NCBI GenBank assembly: GCA_046303115.1
Contig: JBKCGZ010000100.1
Span: forward strand, 52,770-116,769
Source: CAINEC01 sp046303115
Lineage (GTDB): Bacteria; Bacteroidota; Bacteroidia; AKYH767-A; OLB10
DNA: 64,000 nt
Direction: 5' to 3'
Positions 1-8,884 of this stretch are shown piece by piece. Position 1 is the first letter of the stretch; each line of letters begins with the position of its first letter. The notes below the pieces were generated by a model that saw only the letters and a program-made list of their open reading frames with translations, was not told the DNA's origin and searched no databases. Position numbers and translations under genes: made by a program.

Positions 1-630
1 AAAGCAAATCAGAAAGCAAAGCCCGTTATCATCGCAACGCAAATGATGGAAAGTATGATTTCAAATTATCGGCCTACACGTGCCGAAGCTAATGATGTTG
101 CCAATGCTGTTTACGATGGTGCTGATGCGTTAATGCTTAGCGGAGAAACATCAGTAGGAAACTTCCCTATTGAAACAGTGCAAGCAATGCAAAAAATTAT
201 CAGCGAAGTAGAAAAAAATGATTCTATTTATTTTAAATCAGCTCCGCTAAATAAAAAGTCGTTGAACTTTATTCCTGAATCTATTTGTTTGAATGCTTGT
301 GAGATGGCACGACATGCAGATGCAAGAGCAATCATTGCCATGACGCATAGTGGTATGACGGCTTTTAGAATTGCAGCGCACCGACCGAAATCAAATATTT
401 ATATTTTTACAGATAATCGTTCTTTACTAAACACACTGAGTTTGTTATGGGGAGTTCGAGGATTTTATTACGATAAATATGAGAGTACCGATAATACTGT
501 TCAGGAAATAAAAGAATACTTAAAAGATAAACAACTGATTGAAGCGGGTGATTACATTATCAATGTAGCAAGCACACCACTTCATGCAAGAGCAACAGCC
601 AATACAATCAAACTAACCTGTATCCAATAA
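1..630 (+). CDS. pyk: Pyruvate kinase, C-terminal part (5' end outside window)
   Basis: Catalyses phosphoenolpyruvate + ADP to pyruvate + ATP, the last step of glycolysis, in the cytoplasm. The reading frame is open from base 1, so only the last 209 residues are present. The start of the fragment shows the family signature around ATQMMESMI, followed by RAEANDVANAVYDGADA and LMLSGETSVG of the TIM barrel. The remainder is the C-terminal alpha/beta domain, including AIIAMTHSGMTAFRIA, which in the family forms the regulatory and tetramer-contact domain. It ends only 2 bp before the M42 peptidase gene, so the two are probably co-transcribed. The identification is firm; allosteric properties cannot be judged from the fragment. 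Confidence 0.96.
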   Translation, partial: KANQKAKPVIIATQMMESMISNYRPTRAEANDVANAVYDGADALMLSGETSVGNFPIETVQAMQKIISEVEKNDSIYFKSAPLNKKSLNFIPESICLNACEMARHADARAIIAMTHSGMTAFRIAAHRPKSNIYIFTDNRSLLNTLSLLWGVRGFYYDKYESTDNTVQEIKEYLKDKQLIEAGDYIINVASTPLHARATANTIKLTCIQ

Positions 631-632
631 TC

Positions 633-1688
633 ATGAATATTGAATCACTAAAAAAGATTTGTGAAATCCCTGGCGCACCAGGACATGAACACAGAATTCG
701 CGAACACGTAATTGAAGAATTAAAAAAAATAAACGTTGAAATTTCCATTGATAAAATGGGCAATGTAACAGCACTCGTAAAAGGGAAAGAACCTAAGCGT
801 GCAATGGCCGCTGCTCATATGGATGAAATTGGTTTCATCGTAACACATATTGATGATAAAGGATTCGTTCGCTTCAATACGTTGGGCGGATTTGACCCAA
901 AGACATTAACAGCTCAACGCGTAATTGTACACGGTAAAAAAGATATCATTGGTGTGATGGGATCAAAGCCTATTCATATCATGACGCCTGAAGAAAGAAC
1001 AAAAACGGCTCAGTTGACAGATTACTTTATCGACTTAGGACTACCAAAAGAAGAAGTTGAAAAGCATATTAGTATAGGTGATGCCGTTACACGCGAGCGA
1101 GAATTGATTGAAATGGGCAATTGCGTGAATTGCAAATCGATTGATAATAGAATTTCTGTTTTCATTCTATTGGAAACGTTAAAGAAACTTGACAACACTA
1201 TTCCTTACGACTTCTACGCAGCATTTACAGTGCAGGAAGAAGTTGGTATTCGTGGAGCATCTGTTGCAGCACATCATATCGAACCTGACTTTGCATTTGG
1301 ATTAGATACTACGATTGCATTTGACACTCCTGGTGCTCGTCCACATGAAATGGTAACTGAGTTAGGAAAAGGCGCAGCGATTAAAATCATGGATTCAAGT
1401 ACCATTTGCGACACACGCATGATTGCATTTTTGAAGAATACTGCCGATAAGCATTCGATTAAATGGCAACCAGAAATTCTTCCTGCAGGAGGAACGGATA
1501 CTGCTGCACTACAACGCAATGGTAAAACAGGTGCAATCGCTGGAGCTATTTCTATTCCTACCAGACATATTCATCAGGTAATTGAGATGGCAGATAAAAC
1601 AGATATTCAAAACTGTATTGATCTTTTAACAAAAGCAATTCAGGAACTCGATCAACATGATTGGGGAATGATGGGCAAAATTAATTAG
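633..1688 (+). CDS. M42 family metallopeptidase (glutamyl aminopeptidase / FrvX type)
   Basis: Cytosolic, probably oligomeric, dinuclear metal aminopeptidase acting on short peptides. The expected metal ligands and catalytic residues are visible: H62-x-D64 in AAHMDEIGF, D171 in SIDNRIS, the E202-E203 pair in TVQEEVGIRGA, the GLDTT segment and H314 near the end. The length of 351 residues is normal and no signal peptide is present. The start lies 2 bp after the pyruvate kinase stop, suggesting one transcript, which ends at a strong hairpin terminator 20 bp downstream. M42 proteins have been called aminopeptidases, deblocking peptidases or endoglucanases; the peptidase role is better founded, but the substrate is not shown by the sequence. 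Confidence 0.92.
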   Translation: MNIESLKKICEIPGAPGHEHRIREHVIEELKKINVEISIDKMGNVTALVKGKEPKRAMAAAHMDEIGFIVTHIDDKGFVRFNTLGGFDPKTLTAQRVIVHGKKDIIGVMGSKPIHIMTPEERTKTAQLTDYFIDLGLPKEEVEKHISIGDAVTRERELIEMGNCVNCKSIDNRISVFILLETLKKLDNTIPYDFYAAFTVQEEVGIRGASVAAHHIEPDFAFGLDTTIAFDTPGARPHEMVTELGKGAAIKIMDSSTICDTRMIAFLKNTADKHSIKWQPEILPAGGTDTAALQRNGKTGAIAGAISIPTRHIHQVIEMADKTDIQNCIDLLTKAIQELDQHDWGMMGKIN

Positions 1689-1708
1689 AGTCCTAATTAT
1701 ATAATCTG

Positions 1709-1741
1709 AAGGGATGAAGTATACCACTTCATCCCTTTTTT
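1709..1741. terminator. Bidirectional intrinsic terminator
   Basis: A perfect 12-bp stem, AAGGGATGAAGT with ACTTCATCCCTT, has a 5-nt loop (ATACC) and a T-run on the + side. The matching A residues on the left allow it to work for both the M42 gene (+) and the convergent permease gene (-), whose stop codon is at 1743. Confidence 0.85.
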
Positions 1742-1742
1742 A

Positions 1743-2993
1743 TTAACTATTAGATCGTATCGCCTCCACTGGATCTAACCTCGAAGCCTGATAAGCGGGA
1801 ACTAATCCTGAAATAACACCGACTATAACGGATACGGATAGCCCCAAAACAATATTACCAGCACTTAATGGTAAATTGAGTCCTGCATATTTACCCGCAA
1901 TGGTTCCGAGGTAAACGAGGAATAAACCAATGAGTCCGCCTAAAACACAAAGGAATACCGACTCTGATAAAAACTGAAACAGAATAAAAAAGTTCTTTGC
2001 GCCTAATGATTTTTGAATTCCGATAATGGTAGTTCTTTCTTTCACTGATACGAACATAATATTAGCAATACCAAAACCCCCAACAAGAATACTAAAACTT
2101 CCGATAATCCATCCTGCTTTAGTAAGCATTGCAAATAAACTATTCAGCTGATTAGAAATTAATTTTGTCTCGTTCAAAGCAAAGTTATCTTCTTCTGCGG
2201 GACGCAAACGACGAATAGAACGCAAGTTTCCTTTTAACTCATCCATTAACTGTCCGTTGGAAATACCTGGCTTGCCTTTCACCATAATGCGTGGCTCTAA
2301 CTGATCGCTTCTGATATCTAAAAAGCGACGTGCGAAATTTACAGGCACCATCACCGATTTATCTTTTGAGTTCCCCAACATACTTTCCCCCTCTTTAACA
2401 AAAACACCAATCACAATAAACTTTCTTCCTTTCACAGTGATACTTTTTCCGACAGGATCCACATTAGGAATTAATGTAGAAGCTACATCGGCACCAATGA
2501 TGGCTACAGGCGAACCAGCAGAAGATTCATTCTCGGTAAAATAACGACCGTTAGATAAATTGATCGTATATAGCTTTTCATAATCGTGAGAAACCATATC
2601 GACCGTTGCACTTTCAACTGCATTTTTTCCTGATTTCACTGTTACATCGTTCGCCGTTGCGCTGAAGGCAAAACTTTCTCCTAAGGCGCTACGTTGCTTC
2701 AGCAATTCCATTTCTTTGTAGTTGGCTGTTGGACGCACCCAATATTTCCACCACGGAAAATCCTTCCCAAACTCCCACGGCCATTTCTCAACGAATACCA
2801 CATTACTCCCCATCTCATTTACGCTGCTACGAATTTTATTTTCTAATCCATCTACCGCAGTAAAAACAGCAATGATGGCAAAAATTCCGATGGTAACTCC
2901 TAATAGCGAAAGAATAGTACGCAGCTTATTCACCACCAATGCATGAATGGCCATCAGCACGCTCTCGCGTAAAAGTCGTAGGTAAATTTTCAT
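1743..2993 (-). CDS. ABC transporter permease, MacB/FtsX type
   Basis: Inner-membrane permease of the MacB/LolC superfamily, which does mechanotransmission or export with a partner ATPase. One membrane segment is near residues 18-42. It is followed by a MacB_PCD-type periplasmic domain of about 220 residues, then three C-terminal membrane segments of the FtsX domain (about residues 290-405). The C-terminus VPAYQASRLDPVEAIRSNS is the family's typical ending. No ATPase gene is adjacent in this window; the gene stands alone and convergent to the M42 peptidase gene, so the partner must be encoded elsewhere. Substrate unknown (macrolide, lipoprotein or peptide export are all possible). Confidence 0.9.
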   Translation of the reverse strand: MKIYLRLLRESVLMAIHALVVNKLRTILSLLGVTIGIFAIIAVFTAVDGLENKIRSSVNEMGSNVVFVEKWPWEFGKDFPWWKYWVRPTANYKEMELLKQRSALGESFAFSATANDVTVKSGKNAVESATVDMVSHDYEKLYTINLSNGRYFTENESSAGSPVAIIGADVASTLIPNVDPVGKSITVKGRKFIVIGVFVKEGESMLGNSKDKSVMVPVNFARRFLDIRSDQLEPRIMVKGKPGISNGQLMDELKGNLRSIRRLRPAEEDNFALNETKLISNQLNSLFAMLTKAGWIIGSFSILVGGFGIANIMFVSVKERTTIIGIQKSLGAKNFFILFQFLSESVFLCVLGGLIGLFLVYLGTIAGKYAGLNLPLSAGNIVLGLSVSVIVGVISGLVPAYQASRLDPVEAIRSNS

Positions 2994-3132
2994 TGGGGTA
3001 AAGGTACGATAGTTTGATTAGGTAAGGGGCATAGAGTTCAATAAAAACAATATCTATGGTTTGTTCTACAGGTTGTTAATAACCATCATTACATCGGCTA
3101 TCACAATTCCCCATTTTTATTATTTTTAAAAT

Positions 3133-4299
3133 ATGAAAACAAAACTCCAATTTTTAACTACACTATTTTTCATTGTTTTTTGCAATGGAAATTTGTTTGC
3201 GCAGCAAATAGGTCATACTACATTTACCTATACAGATGCATCGCGAAATAACAGACAAATACAAACGGAAATTTATTATCCTGCAACAGCAGCAGGAAAT
3301 AATACAGCGATTGCTCCGGGAACTTTTCCTGTGGTAGTTTGCGGACATGGATTTGTAATGACAACGAGTGCTTATCAAAATATATGGACAGCACTTGTGC
3401 CCGAAGGTTATATCGTTGCGCTCCCAACAACAGAAGGTGGATTCGCCCCCAATCATGCTAATTTCGGGCTCGACTTAAAGTTTTTGGTTAATGAAATTAA
3501 AAGCGCTGGGGCAGGAACATCAGTTCCTCCATCCTCTGTAGGAAACACCTCTGCTATTATGGGACATTCGATGGGTGGTGGATCTTCTTTTCTGGCAGCG
3601 GCTAATGATACTACTATTTCTACCATGATATCTTTTGCGGCCGCAAATACAAATCCCTCATCAATAAGCGCTGCACAGAATATTATTGTTCCTACATTAA
3701 TATTTAGTGGCACCAACGATTGTGTAGCTCCTCCAGCGCCGCAACAAGATATTATGTATGATTCAACAAGTGCTGCTTATAAAACTCAGATTTATATTTC
3801 AGGTGGTGGACATTGTTATTTTGCTGATAATAATTTTAATTGCTCATTTGGTGAAGCGACCTGCTCCCCTTCTCCAACAATTACTCGCACCCAACAACAA
3901 TCTGCAACAGCTGATTTTTTAAAATCGTGGTTAGCCTACTATCTGAAAGGTGATTGTAATAAAGCACAGGAATTTCAAGACTCACTCGCTTTAAGTGCAA
4001 GAATTACTTATCGCCAAAGCCAATCGATTGCATGTACATCATCAAGCATAGAAAATATTTCTTCGGATAATATTTTTTCTGTTTATCCCAATCCTGCGAA
4101 AAGCATCATTAACGTAAAAGTAAATTCAAAAGCAGTAGATACATTTTATACAATCAATGATATTGCTGGTAGAATTGTTTTACGTGGAAAAGTGGATGCA
4201 GAAAATATAACGATTGCAGTTGATCAGTTATCTGCAGGATTATACATTTTAAACCTGAAAAATAAATCACAACAGCAATTCAAAATAATTAAAGATTAA
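3133..4299 (+). CDS. Secreted alpha/beta hydrolase with T9SS type A sorting domain
   Basis: Predicted extracellular esterase or lipase. Residues 1-23 form a signal peptide ending at FAQ. The alpha/beta hydrolase domain resembles the chlorophyllase/dienelactone-hydrolase group and shows a candidate triad: S146 in GHSMGG, D196 in SGTNDCV and H227 in GGGHCYF. The last ~75 residues (from VYPNPAKSIINV to QQFKIIKD) are a T9SS type A C-terminal sorting domain, so the protein should cross the outer membrane by the T9SS and be attached or released. It stands alone, with a strong terminator 33 bp downstream. The substrate is not evident; cutinase-like or PETase-like activity would be speculation. Confidence 0.88.
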   Translation: MKTKLQFLTTLFFIVFCNGNLFAQQIGHTTFTYTDASRNNRQIQTEIYYPATAAGNNTAIAPGTFPVVVCGHGFVMTTSAYQNIWTALVPEGYIVALPTTEGGFAPNHANFGLDLKFLVNEIKSAGAGTSVPPSSVGNTSAIMGHSMGGGSSFLAAANDTTISTMISFAAANTNPSSISAAQNIIVPTLIFSGTNDCVAPPAPQQDIMYDSTSAAYKTQIYISGGGHCYFADNNFNCSFGEATCSPSPTITRTQQQSATADFLKSWLAYYLKGDCNKAQEFQDSLALSARITYRQSQSIACTSSSIENISSDNIFSVYPNPAKSIINVKVNSKAVDTFYTINDIAGRIVLRGKVDAENITIAVDQLSAGLYILNLKNKSQQQFKIIKD

Positions 4300-4331
4300 A
4301 TGCTGAACTAATTTCTTAATAATACCTAATA

Positions 4332-4361
4332 AAAAAATCCCCGCTAACGCAGGGATTTTTT
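4332..4361. terminator. Bidirectional terminator (copy 1 of duplicated terminator)
   Basis: AAAAAATCCC and GGGATTTTTT form a 10-bp stem around the loop CGCTAACGCA, with A- and T-tracts giving termination on both strands. It serves the hydrolase gene ending at 4299. The same 30 bases recur at 12579-12608. Confidence 0.85.
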
Positions 4362-4406
4362 ATTTACTCAGAAATTATTTTCTTATTTCTTATCTTGCGA
4401 CATTAA
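4332..4406. repeat. Left copy of an approx. 75-bp direct repeat bounding an 8.2-kb segment
   Basis: Bases 4332-4391 are identical to 12579-12638 (60 of 60). The following 15 bases match at 12 positions before similarity is lost. The repeat comprises the terminator plus the 3' end of an SPFH-protein gene. At the right copy the gene is intact; here only its tail remains. This is the arrangement expected of an element or segment inserted at, or recombined through, the 3' end of the SPFH gene. Confidence 0.85.
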
Positions 4407-4409
4407 TTT
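4383..4409 (-). pseudogene. Remnant of the 3' end of an SPFH/Band 7 gene
   Basis: Read on the minus strand, these bases encode KLMSQDKK-stop, corresponding to TLMSEDKK-stop at the end of the intact SPFH gene at 12630. Further upstream the frame continues for only about eight unrelated codons before a stop. There is no start and no SPFH domain here, so it is a gene tail carried along in the duplicated border sequence. Confidence 0.7.
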
Positions 4410-4464
4410 GCCTAAATATTTAGCGTTTACCCTTCAATAAAAGTAAAAAAGGTTTTACAACTTT

Positions 4465-4495
4465 TTGGTAACAATACTTTAAAGTAATAGCTTTG
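4465..4495 (+). promoter_or_regulatory. Promoter of the AraC-family gene
   Basis: TTG at 4465-4467 and TAGCTTTG at 4488-4495, separated by 20 bp, match the Bacteroidota consensus (TTG, 19-20 bp, TAnnTTTG). Transcription would start near 4500, leaving a leader of about 88 nt with AAGT-type short repeats before the ATG at 4588. Confidence 0.65.
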
Positions 4496-4587
4496 TTTGA
4501 CGCGTAAATAATCATCTACTACTAGCCATTAGTGGCAGTATAGTAAGTAAGCAAGTAAGAAATAATCAAGCAGTTAGGCGAACATAA

Positions 4588-5445
4588 ATGAACGAAACCA
4601 TATACAATGACAAAGAAAAAAACGCCATTCGATTTTCTGACTTTAAAAAGTTAGAAACAGATTGTCCGTTCGCTGGCTTGGGAGTAAAATATGTGGCTTC
4701 CGGTGAAGAAATTTATTATGCCAACAACAAAAAATACAATGTCAAAGTTGGAGAATACATTATTGGAAATGAGTTTACCAAATCACTGGTTAAAATTAAC
4801 AGCGAAGAATCGGTTCAAGGACTTTGTATCGATATTTCATCTGAAATAATTTCAGAAGTAGCAGAATTTCACGATCTCAATGGTTCGGAGTTGAAAGAGT
4901 TCTTACTCTCCGATCAGTTTTTCGTCAACAGATACAATGTTAAAAATACCAGCTTGGGTTATACACTATACGATATTAACCAAAAGATTAAATCAGGAAC
5001 ATTTACTAATGATTTGCAACAAAACGAGTTGTTTTATAGTCTTGCAGAATCCATTATTACCGACCAACGTTTTGTGTTTGATCATTTGACAAAACTGGAT
5101 TTTAAAAAGAACTTAACTAATGAAGAAGTTTTTAGAACAGTACTCAATGCCAAATCATACATTGATGAAAATTTAACCGCGAATCTTTCGTTGGAAAACA
5201 TTGCAATCCAAACAGGAATTTCAAAATATCACTTTATTCGTGTTTTTAAATCAGCTTTCGGTATTTCGCCCTATCAATATCAAAACCGAAAACGACTTGA
5301 ACTAGCTAAATCAGACTTAGCACAAGGAAATGATATCTTTTTTACCGCAATTCTTTATGGATTTGCTGATGTCCCAGCTTTCTCAAAAGCATTTAAACAG
5401 CAATTTGGACAAACTCCAGGATCGATAAGAAAAAGCAATTTTTGA
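4588..5445 (+). CDS. AraC family transcriptional regulator
   Basis: DNA-binding regulator. The C-terminal ~100 residues (about 185-285) contain the two helix-turn-helix motifs of the AraC/XylS family, with NIAIQTGISKYHFIRVFKSAFG and the second recognition region GFADVPAFSKAFKQQFGQTP. The N-terminal ~170 residues look like a cupin-type or other sensing domain without a motif I can name. It lies 47 bp upstream of the hydrolase/propeller fusion gene in the same direction, and is the first gene of the repeat-bounded segment. By usual practice such a regulator controls its neighbours, here the hydrolase and perhaps the ABC export genes, in response to a small molecule. The ligand is unknown. Confidence 0.9.
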   Translation: MNETIYNDKEKNAIRFSDFKKLETDCPFAGLGVKYVASGEEIYYANNKKYNVKVGEYIIGNEFTKSLVKINSEESVQGLCIDISSEIISEVAEFHDLNGSELKEFLLSDQFFVNRYNVKNTSLGYTLYDINQKIKSGTFTNDLQQNELFYSLAESIITDQRFVFDHLTKLDFKKNLTNEEVFRTVLNAKSYIDENLTANLSLENIAIQTGISKYHFIRVFKSAFGISPYQYQNRKRLELAKSDLAQGNDIFFTAILYGFADVPAFSKAFKQQFGQTPGSIRKSNF

Positions 5446-5492
5446 CAAATGAAACTACGAATGATGTTTTTTCTTTGAAACAAAAATTTTTA

Positions 5493-7853
5493 ATGTTTCG
5501 AAAACTATCCTTACTCGTCCTATTCATTATTTCTCTTGATGTTAATGCTCAGCTACAGCGTAAGCCTATTTGGGGCGCACGAATGGAATACGTTTCGGAA
5601 AATGGTAGTGCTGGATGTAAAGTGCAAAAAGTGTCGAGAGGGACAAGTGTTGCGTTAAAATTACAAGAAAAAGATCTTGTTTTAAAAATAGGAGATTCCA
5701 ACTTTACATCTACAAACGATTTCATTAATTTATTTTTAAACTACTTGCCTAATCAAGAAGTTAAACTAACAGTACTGCGCGACAAAAAGAAAATAACTTT
5801 AAAAGCAAAAGCTGTTGCTCGTCCTTTTGAAACAGATGATAATGCAACCGTAATTTATGATGAGGCCTCCTATAAAAATGGACAATTGCGTGTTATTATC
5901 AATAAACCGTTTAAAGAAAATAAAATGCCTGCTATGTTATTCATTCCAGGATATACATGCAGCAGTATCGATGATTTGCCAAATAACCATCCTTACAAAC
6001 GTATTGTGGATGCTTACGTAGATGCAGGTTATGTAACATTACGTATTGAAAAAAGCGGATTAGGCGATAGCAAAAACACACCACCCTGCGAGTCGTGTGA
6101 TTTACTGGATGAAATTGAAAATTTTGAGTCCGGGTTAAAAAAATTAAAGTCACTACCATATGTCGATACCAATCAAATTATCGTTGTTGGACATTCGATG
6201 GGTGGAATTATAGCACCAGCAATTAGTGCTAAACATCAAGTTGCAGGTGTTGTTGTTTATGGTACAACTGCTAAATCGTGGTTTGAATATCAAATCGAAA
6301 TGTACCGCGTACAAAATGCATTAGCAGGAATGAATCCGATTGAAGTAGAGCAATCCGTAATAGAACAATACGATTTGAATTATCGCTACTTCGTAAAGAA
6401 AGAGAAACTCGAAGATCTTGCCAAGGATCCAAATATTGATAGTGTTTTACGCGCTACTTGGGAATACGATGGTAAAGGGAAAATTTACTCTCGAAACGCA
6501 GAGTATTGGAGACAGATACAAGATTATCCGCATTTAGAAAATTGGAAAAATACGACTGCAAAAGTTTTAGTTCAATTTGGCGAATCCGATTTTCAAGCAT
6601 TTTCAAAAAGCGATCATCAGCAGATTGTAAATACGGTGAATCATTTTCATCCTGGTAATGCTACATTAATGACATATCCATCGACTGATCATTATTTTGC
6701 TAAATCAGGATCTATGCAAGAGGCATATGACAAGTTTACGAATGGCAAAATTCAACAGTTATTCGATGAGTATAACAATGAAGTTGGATTATCTGCTGTA
6801 AGATGGAGCAATGAAATTTTATCAAAAAAGAATACCGTTAAACATTCAGAAAATGGTTGGAAAAAATTAAGTACTGATAGCTATCCAGGAAAGCAAGATG
6901 ATATTACGTTCATCAATGAAATGGAAGGTTGGTATGTAAACGGCTATGGTAGTATTTATCATACGCAAAATGGCGGAACAACTTGGGAAAAACAATTGGA
7001 ATTAAAAGGAACATTTTTTCGCTGCATTGCTTTTGTTGATAGTTTACGAGGATTTGCAGGAACGGTTGGCACTGACTACTTTCCAAATGTTACGGATACC
7101 ATTCCGTTATATGGGACTAACGATGGTGGTAAAACATGGAGTCCTGTAAATTACAAAGGGCCCTATGTAAAAGGACTTTGTGCTATTGAAGTTGTTAAAG
7201 AGCAATTCATCAATCATGGAAAAACTGATTACAAAATTCATATTTATGCAGTTGGTCGCGTTGGAAGTCCTGCAAATAGAATGGTGTCGCACGATGGTGG
7301 TTTAAGCTGGACATCATATAGTATGAACAACGATTGTAAAATGCTTTTTGATATAAAAATGTTAGATAAGAATACTGGTTATGTTTGTGCAGCAACTGAT
7401 GAAGATATTGAGAAATCAAATGCACTTATTTTAAAAACCATCGATGGAGGAATAACCTGGAAAAAAGTGTATCAATCCAATAGACCATATGAAACAACAT
7501 GGAAGATTTCGTTTCCATCTGATAAGGTTGGTTATGTAACAATTCAATCATACAATCCTGATTCGTTAGCAAAACAACAACGCATTGCTAAAACAATTGA
7601 TGGAGGTGAAACCTGGAAAGAAATCAATCTAGTTGAAGATGCGAATGCAAGGGAATTTGGTATTGGGTTTATCGATGAAAACCACGGCTTTGTTGGCACC
7701 ATGAATAGTGGTTACGAAACTAAAGATGGCGGCTTAACATGGACGCCAATTAATCTAGGAAAGGCCTGCAATAAAATCAGGATTTATAAAAATGCAAATG
7801 GGAAAATTTATTGTTATTCAATTGGTGTAGATGTGATGAAGGGAGAGTTTTAA
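5493..7853 (+). CDS. Secreted PDZ - alpha/beta hydrolase - beta-propeller fusion protein
   Basis: Start placed at the ATG of MFRKLSLLVLFIISLDVNAQ, a clear signal peptide; an upstream in-frame TTG at 5442 would put a charged tail before it. Residues ~22-110 form a PDZ-like domain (KLQEKDLVLKIGDSNFTS). Residues ~115-440 form a serine alpha/beta hydrolase with S235 in GHSMGG, D366 and H400 as the probable triad. Residues ~455-786 hold Ycf48/BNR-type propeller repeats with recurrent T-x-DGGxTW (QNGGTTW, DGGLSW, DGGITW, DGGETW, DGGLTW). No T9SS sorting domain is visible, so a periplasmic location is likely. The gene follows the AraC regulator by 47 bp. It may cleave esters or peptides, with the propeller as a binding platform; the function is inferred only. 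Confidence 0.82.
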   Translation: MFRKLSLLVLFIISLDVNAQLQRKPIWGARMEYVSENGSAGCKVQKVSRGTSVALKLQEKDLVLKIGDSNFTSTNDFINLFLNYLPNQEVKLTVLRDKKKITLKAKAVARPFETDDNATVIYDEASYKNGQLRVIINKPFKENKMPAMLFIPGYTCSSIDDLPNNHPYKRIVDAYVDAGYVTLRIEKSGLGDSKNTPPCESCDLLDEIENFESGLKKLKSLPYVDTNQIIVVGHSMGGIIAPAISAKHQVAGVVVYGTTAKSWFEYQIEMYRVQNALAGMNPIEVEQSVIEQYDLNYRYFVKKEKLEDLAKDPNIDSVLRATWEYDGKGKIYSRNAEYWRQIQDYPHLENWKNTTAKVLVQFGESDFQAFSKSDHQQIVNTVNHFHPGNATLMTYPSTDHYFAKSGSMQEAYDKFTNGKIQQLFDEYNNEVGLSAVRWSNEILSKKNTVKHSENGWKKLSTDSYPGKQDDITFINEMEGWYVNGYGSIYHTQNGGTTWEKQLELKGTFFRCIAFVDSLRGFAGTVGTDYFPNVTDTIPLYGTNDGGKTWSPVNYKGPYVKGLCAIEVVKEQFINHGKTDYKIHIYAVGRVGSPANRMVSHDGGLSWTSYSMNNDCKMLFDIKMLDKNTGYVCAATDEDIEKSNALILKTIDGGITWKKVYQSNRPYETTWKISFPSDKVGYVTIQSYNPDSLAKQQRIAKTIDGGETWKEINLVEDANAREFGIGFIDENHGFVGTMNSGYETKDGGLTWTPINLGKACNKIRIYKNANGKIYCYSIGVDVMKGEF

Positions 7854-7877
7854 ATTATGACTACTCTAAAAATTATT

Positions 7878-7899
7878 AAATTAAAATCAATTTTAATTT
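7878..7899. repeat. A/T-only 10-bp inverted repeat between hydrolase and ABC genes
   Basis: AAATTAAAAT and ATTTTAATTT are perfect inverted arms separated by CA, just after the hydrolase stop and seven bases before a -7 box. It could be an operator for the neighbouring AraC protein or a weak terminator; the sequence does not decide between them. Confidence 0.45.
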
Positions 7900-7905
7900 T
7901 TACAC

Positions 7906-7913
7906 TACTTTTG
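7906..7913 (+). promoter_or_regulatory. Possible -7 box for the ABC transporter genes
   Basis: TACTTTTG matches TAnnTTTG. No well-placed TTG is visible at -33. The predicted transcript would have a leader of about 75 nt before the ABC ATPase gene. Confidence 0.4.
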
Positions 7914-7993
7914 AATTGACAAAATATGATTAACAAAGACATTGAAACAATAATCTACAACTAAAAAATATCATCAATACAACTACTCAAAAT

Positions 7994-8866
7994 ATGGATT
8001 TAGTAATAAAAAATCTCAACAAGCAATATAGCAATGGTGTACATGCCATGAACGATGTAACTCTTACCATCAACAAAGGTATGTTTGGTTTGCTTGGGCC
8101 CAATGGCGCTGGTAAATCTTCTTTGATGCGCACCCTGGCAACACTTCAAAATGCTGATAGTGGCTCTGTAATGCTTGGTGATATAGATGTTTTAAACGAC
8201 CAAGAATCAGTAAGGAAAATCTTGGGCTATTTGCCACAAGAGTTTGGTGTATATCCGAGAACATCGGCTGTTGACTTACTTGAACATTTAGCTATACTAA
8301 AAGGTTTTAGCAACGGCAGTGAGCGAAAGGAAATGGTCGATCAATTGCTCAACAAAGTAAATCTATATGAACATCGTAAAAAAGCGGTGAGTAGTTATAG
8401 CGGTGGAATGCGCCAACGATTTGGTATTGCACAGTGTTTAATTGGCAATCCGAAATTGGTAATTGTAGATGAACCTACAGCAGGATTAGATCCAGGTGAG
8501 CGTAATCGCTTCTATAATATCTTAAGTGAAATTGGAGAGAATATCATTGTGATTTTATCTACGCATATTGTACAAGATGTAAGAGAACTTTGCACACAAA
8601 TGGCAATCATGAACAAGGGAAAAGTCTTGTTTTGTGGCAATACTGATGACGCCATACTTCAAATAAAAGGAAAAGTTTGGGAACGAAAAGTGGATAAAGA
8701 TCAATTACAAGATTTTCAAACTAATTATAAAATTATTTCCAGCAAATTGGTTGGAGGAAAACCTTTAATTCATGCATTTTCTGAAAATGAATTAGGCAAC
8801 GGATTTATCAAAGCGGAAGAAAATTTAGAAGATGTATTTTTCGCAAAACTGAATGAATTAGTTTAA
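7994..8866 (+). CDS. ABC transporter ATP-binding protein
   Basis: Cytoplasmic ATPase subunit. Walker A is GPNGAGKS with K41, the signature is YSGGMRQ (S136), Walker B is LVIVDEP (D159, E160), and the switch histidine lies in STHIV. The order and the 290-residue length, with a ~75-residue C-terminal extension after the nucleotide-binding domain, fit the CcmA/NatA class that partners ABC-2 permeases. The gene precedes the ABC-2/M1-peptidase permease gene by 18 bp, so the two should form one transporter. The substrate is unknown; this class exports polyketides, ions, peptides or lipids. Confidence 0.93.
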   Translation: MDLVIKNLNKQYSNGVHAMNDVTLTINKGMFGLLGPNGAGKSSLMRTLATLQNADSGSVMLGDIDVLNDQESVRKILGYLPQEFGVYPRTSAVDLLEHLAILKGFSNGSERKEMVDQLLNKVNLYEHRKKAVSSYSGGMRQRFGIAQCLIGNPKLVIVDEPTAGLDPGERNRFYNILSEIGENIIVILSTHIVQDVRELCTQMAIMNKGKVLFCGNTDDAILQIKGKVWERKVDKDQLQDFQTNYKIISSKLVGGKPLIHAFSENELGNGFIKAEENLEDVFFAKLNELV

Positions 8867-8884
8867 TCACCAACCAAAAAAATT

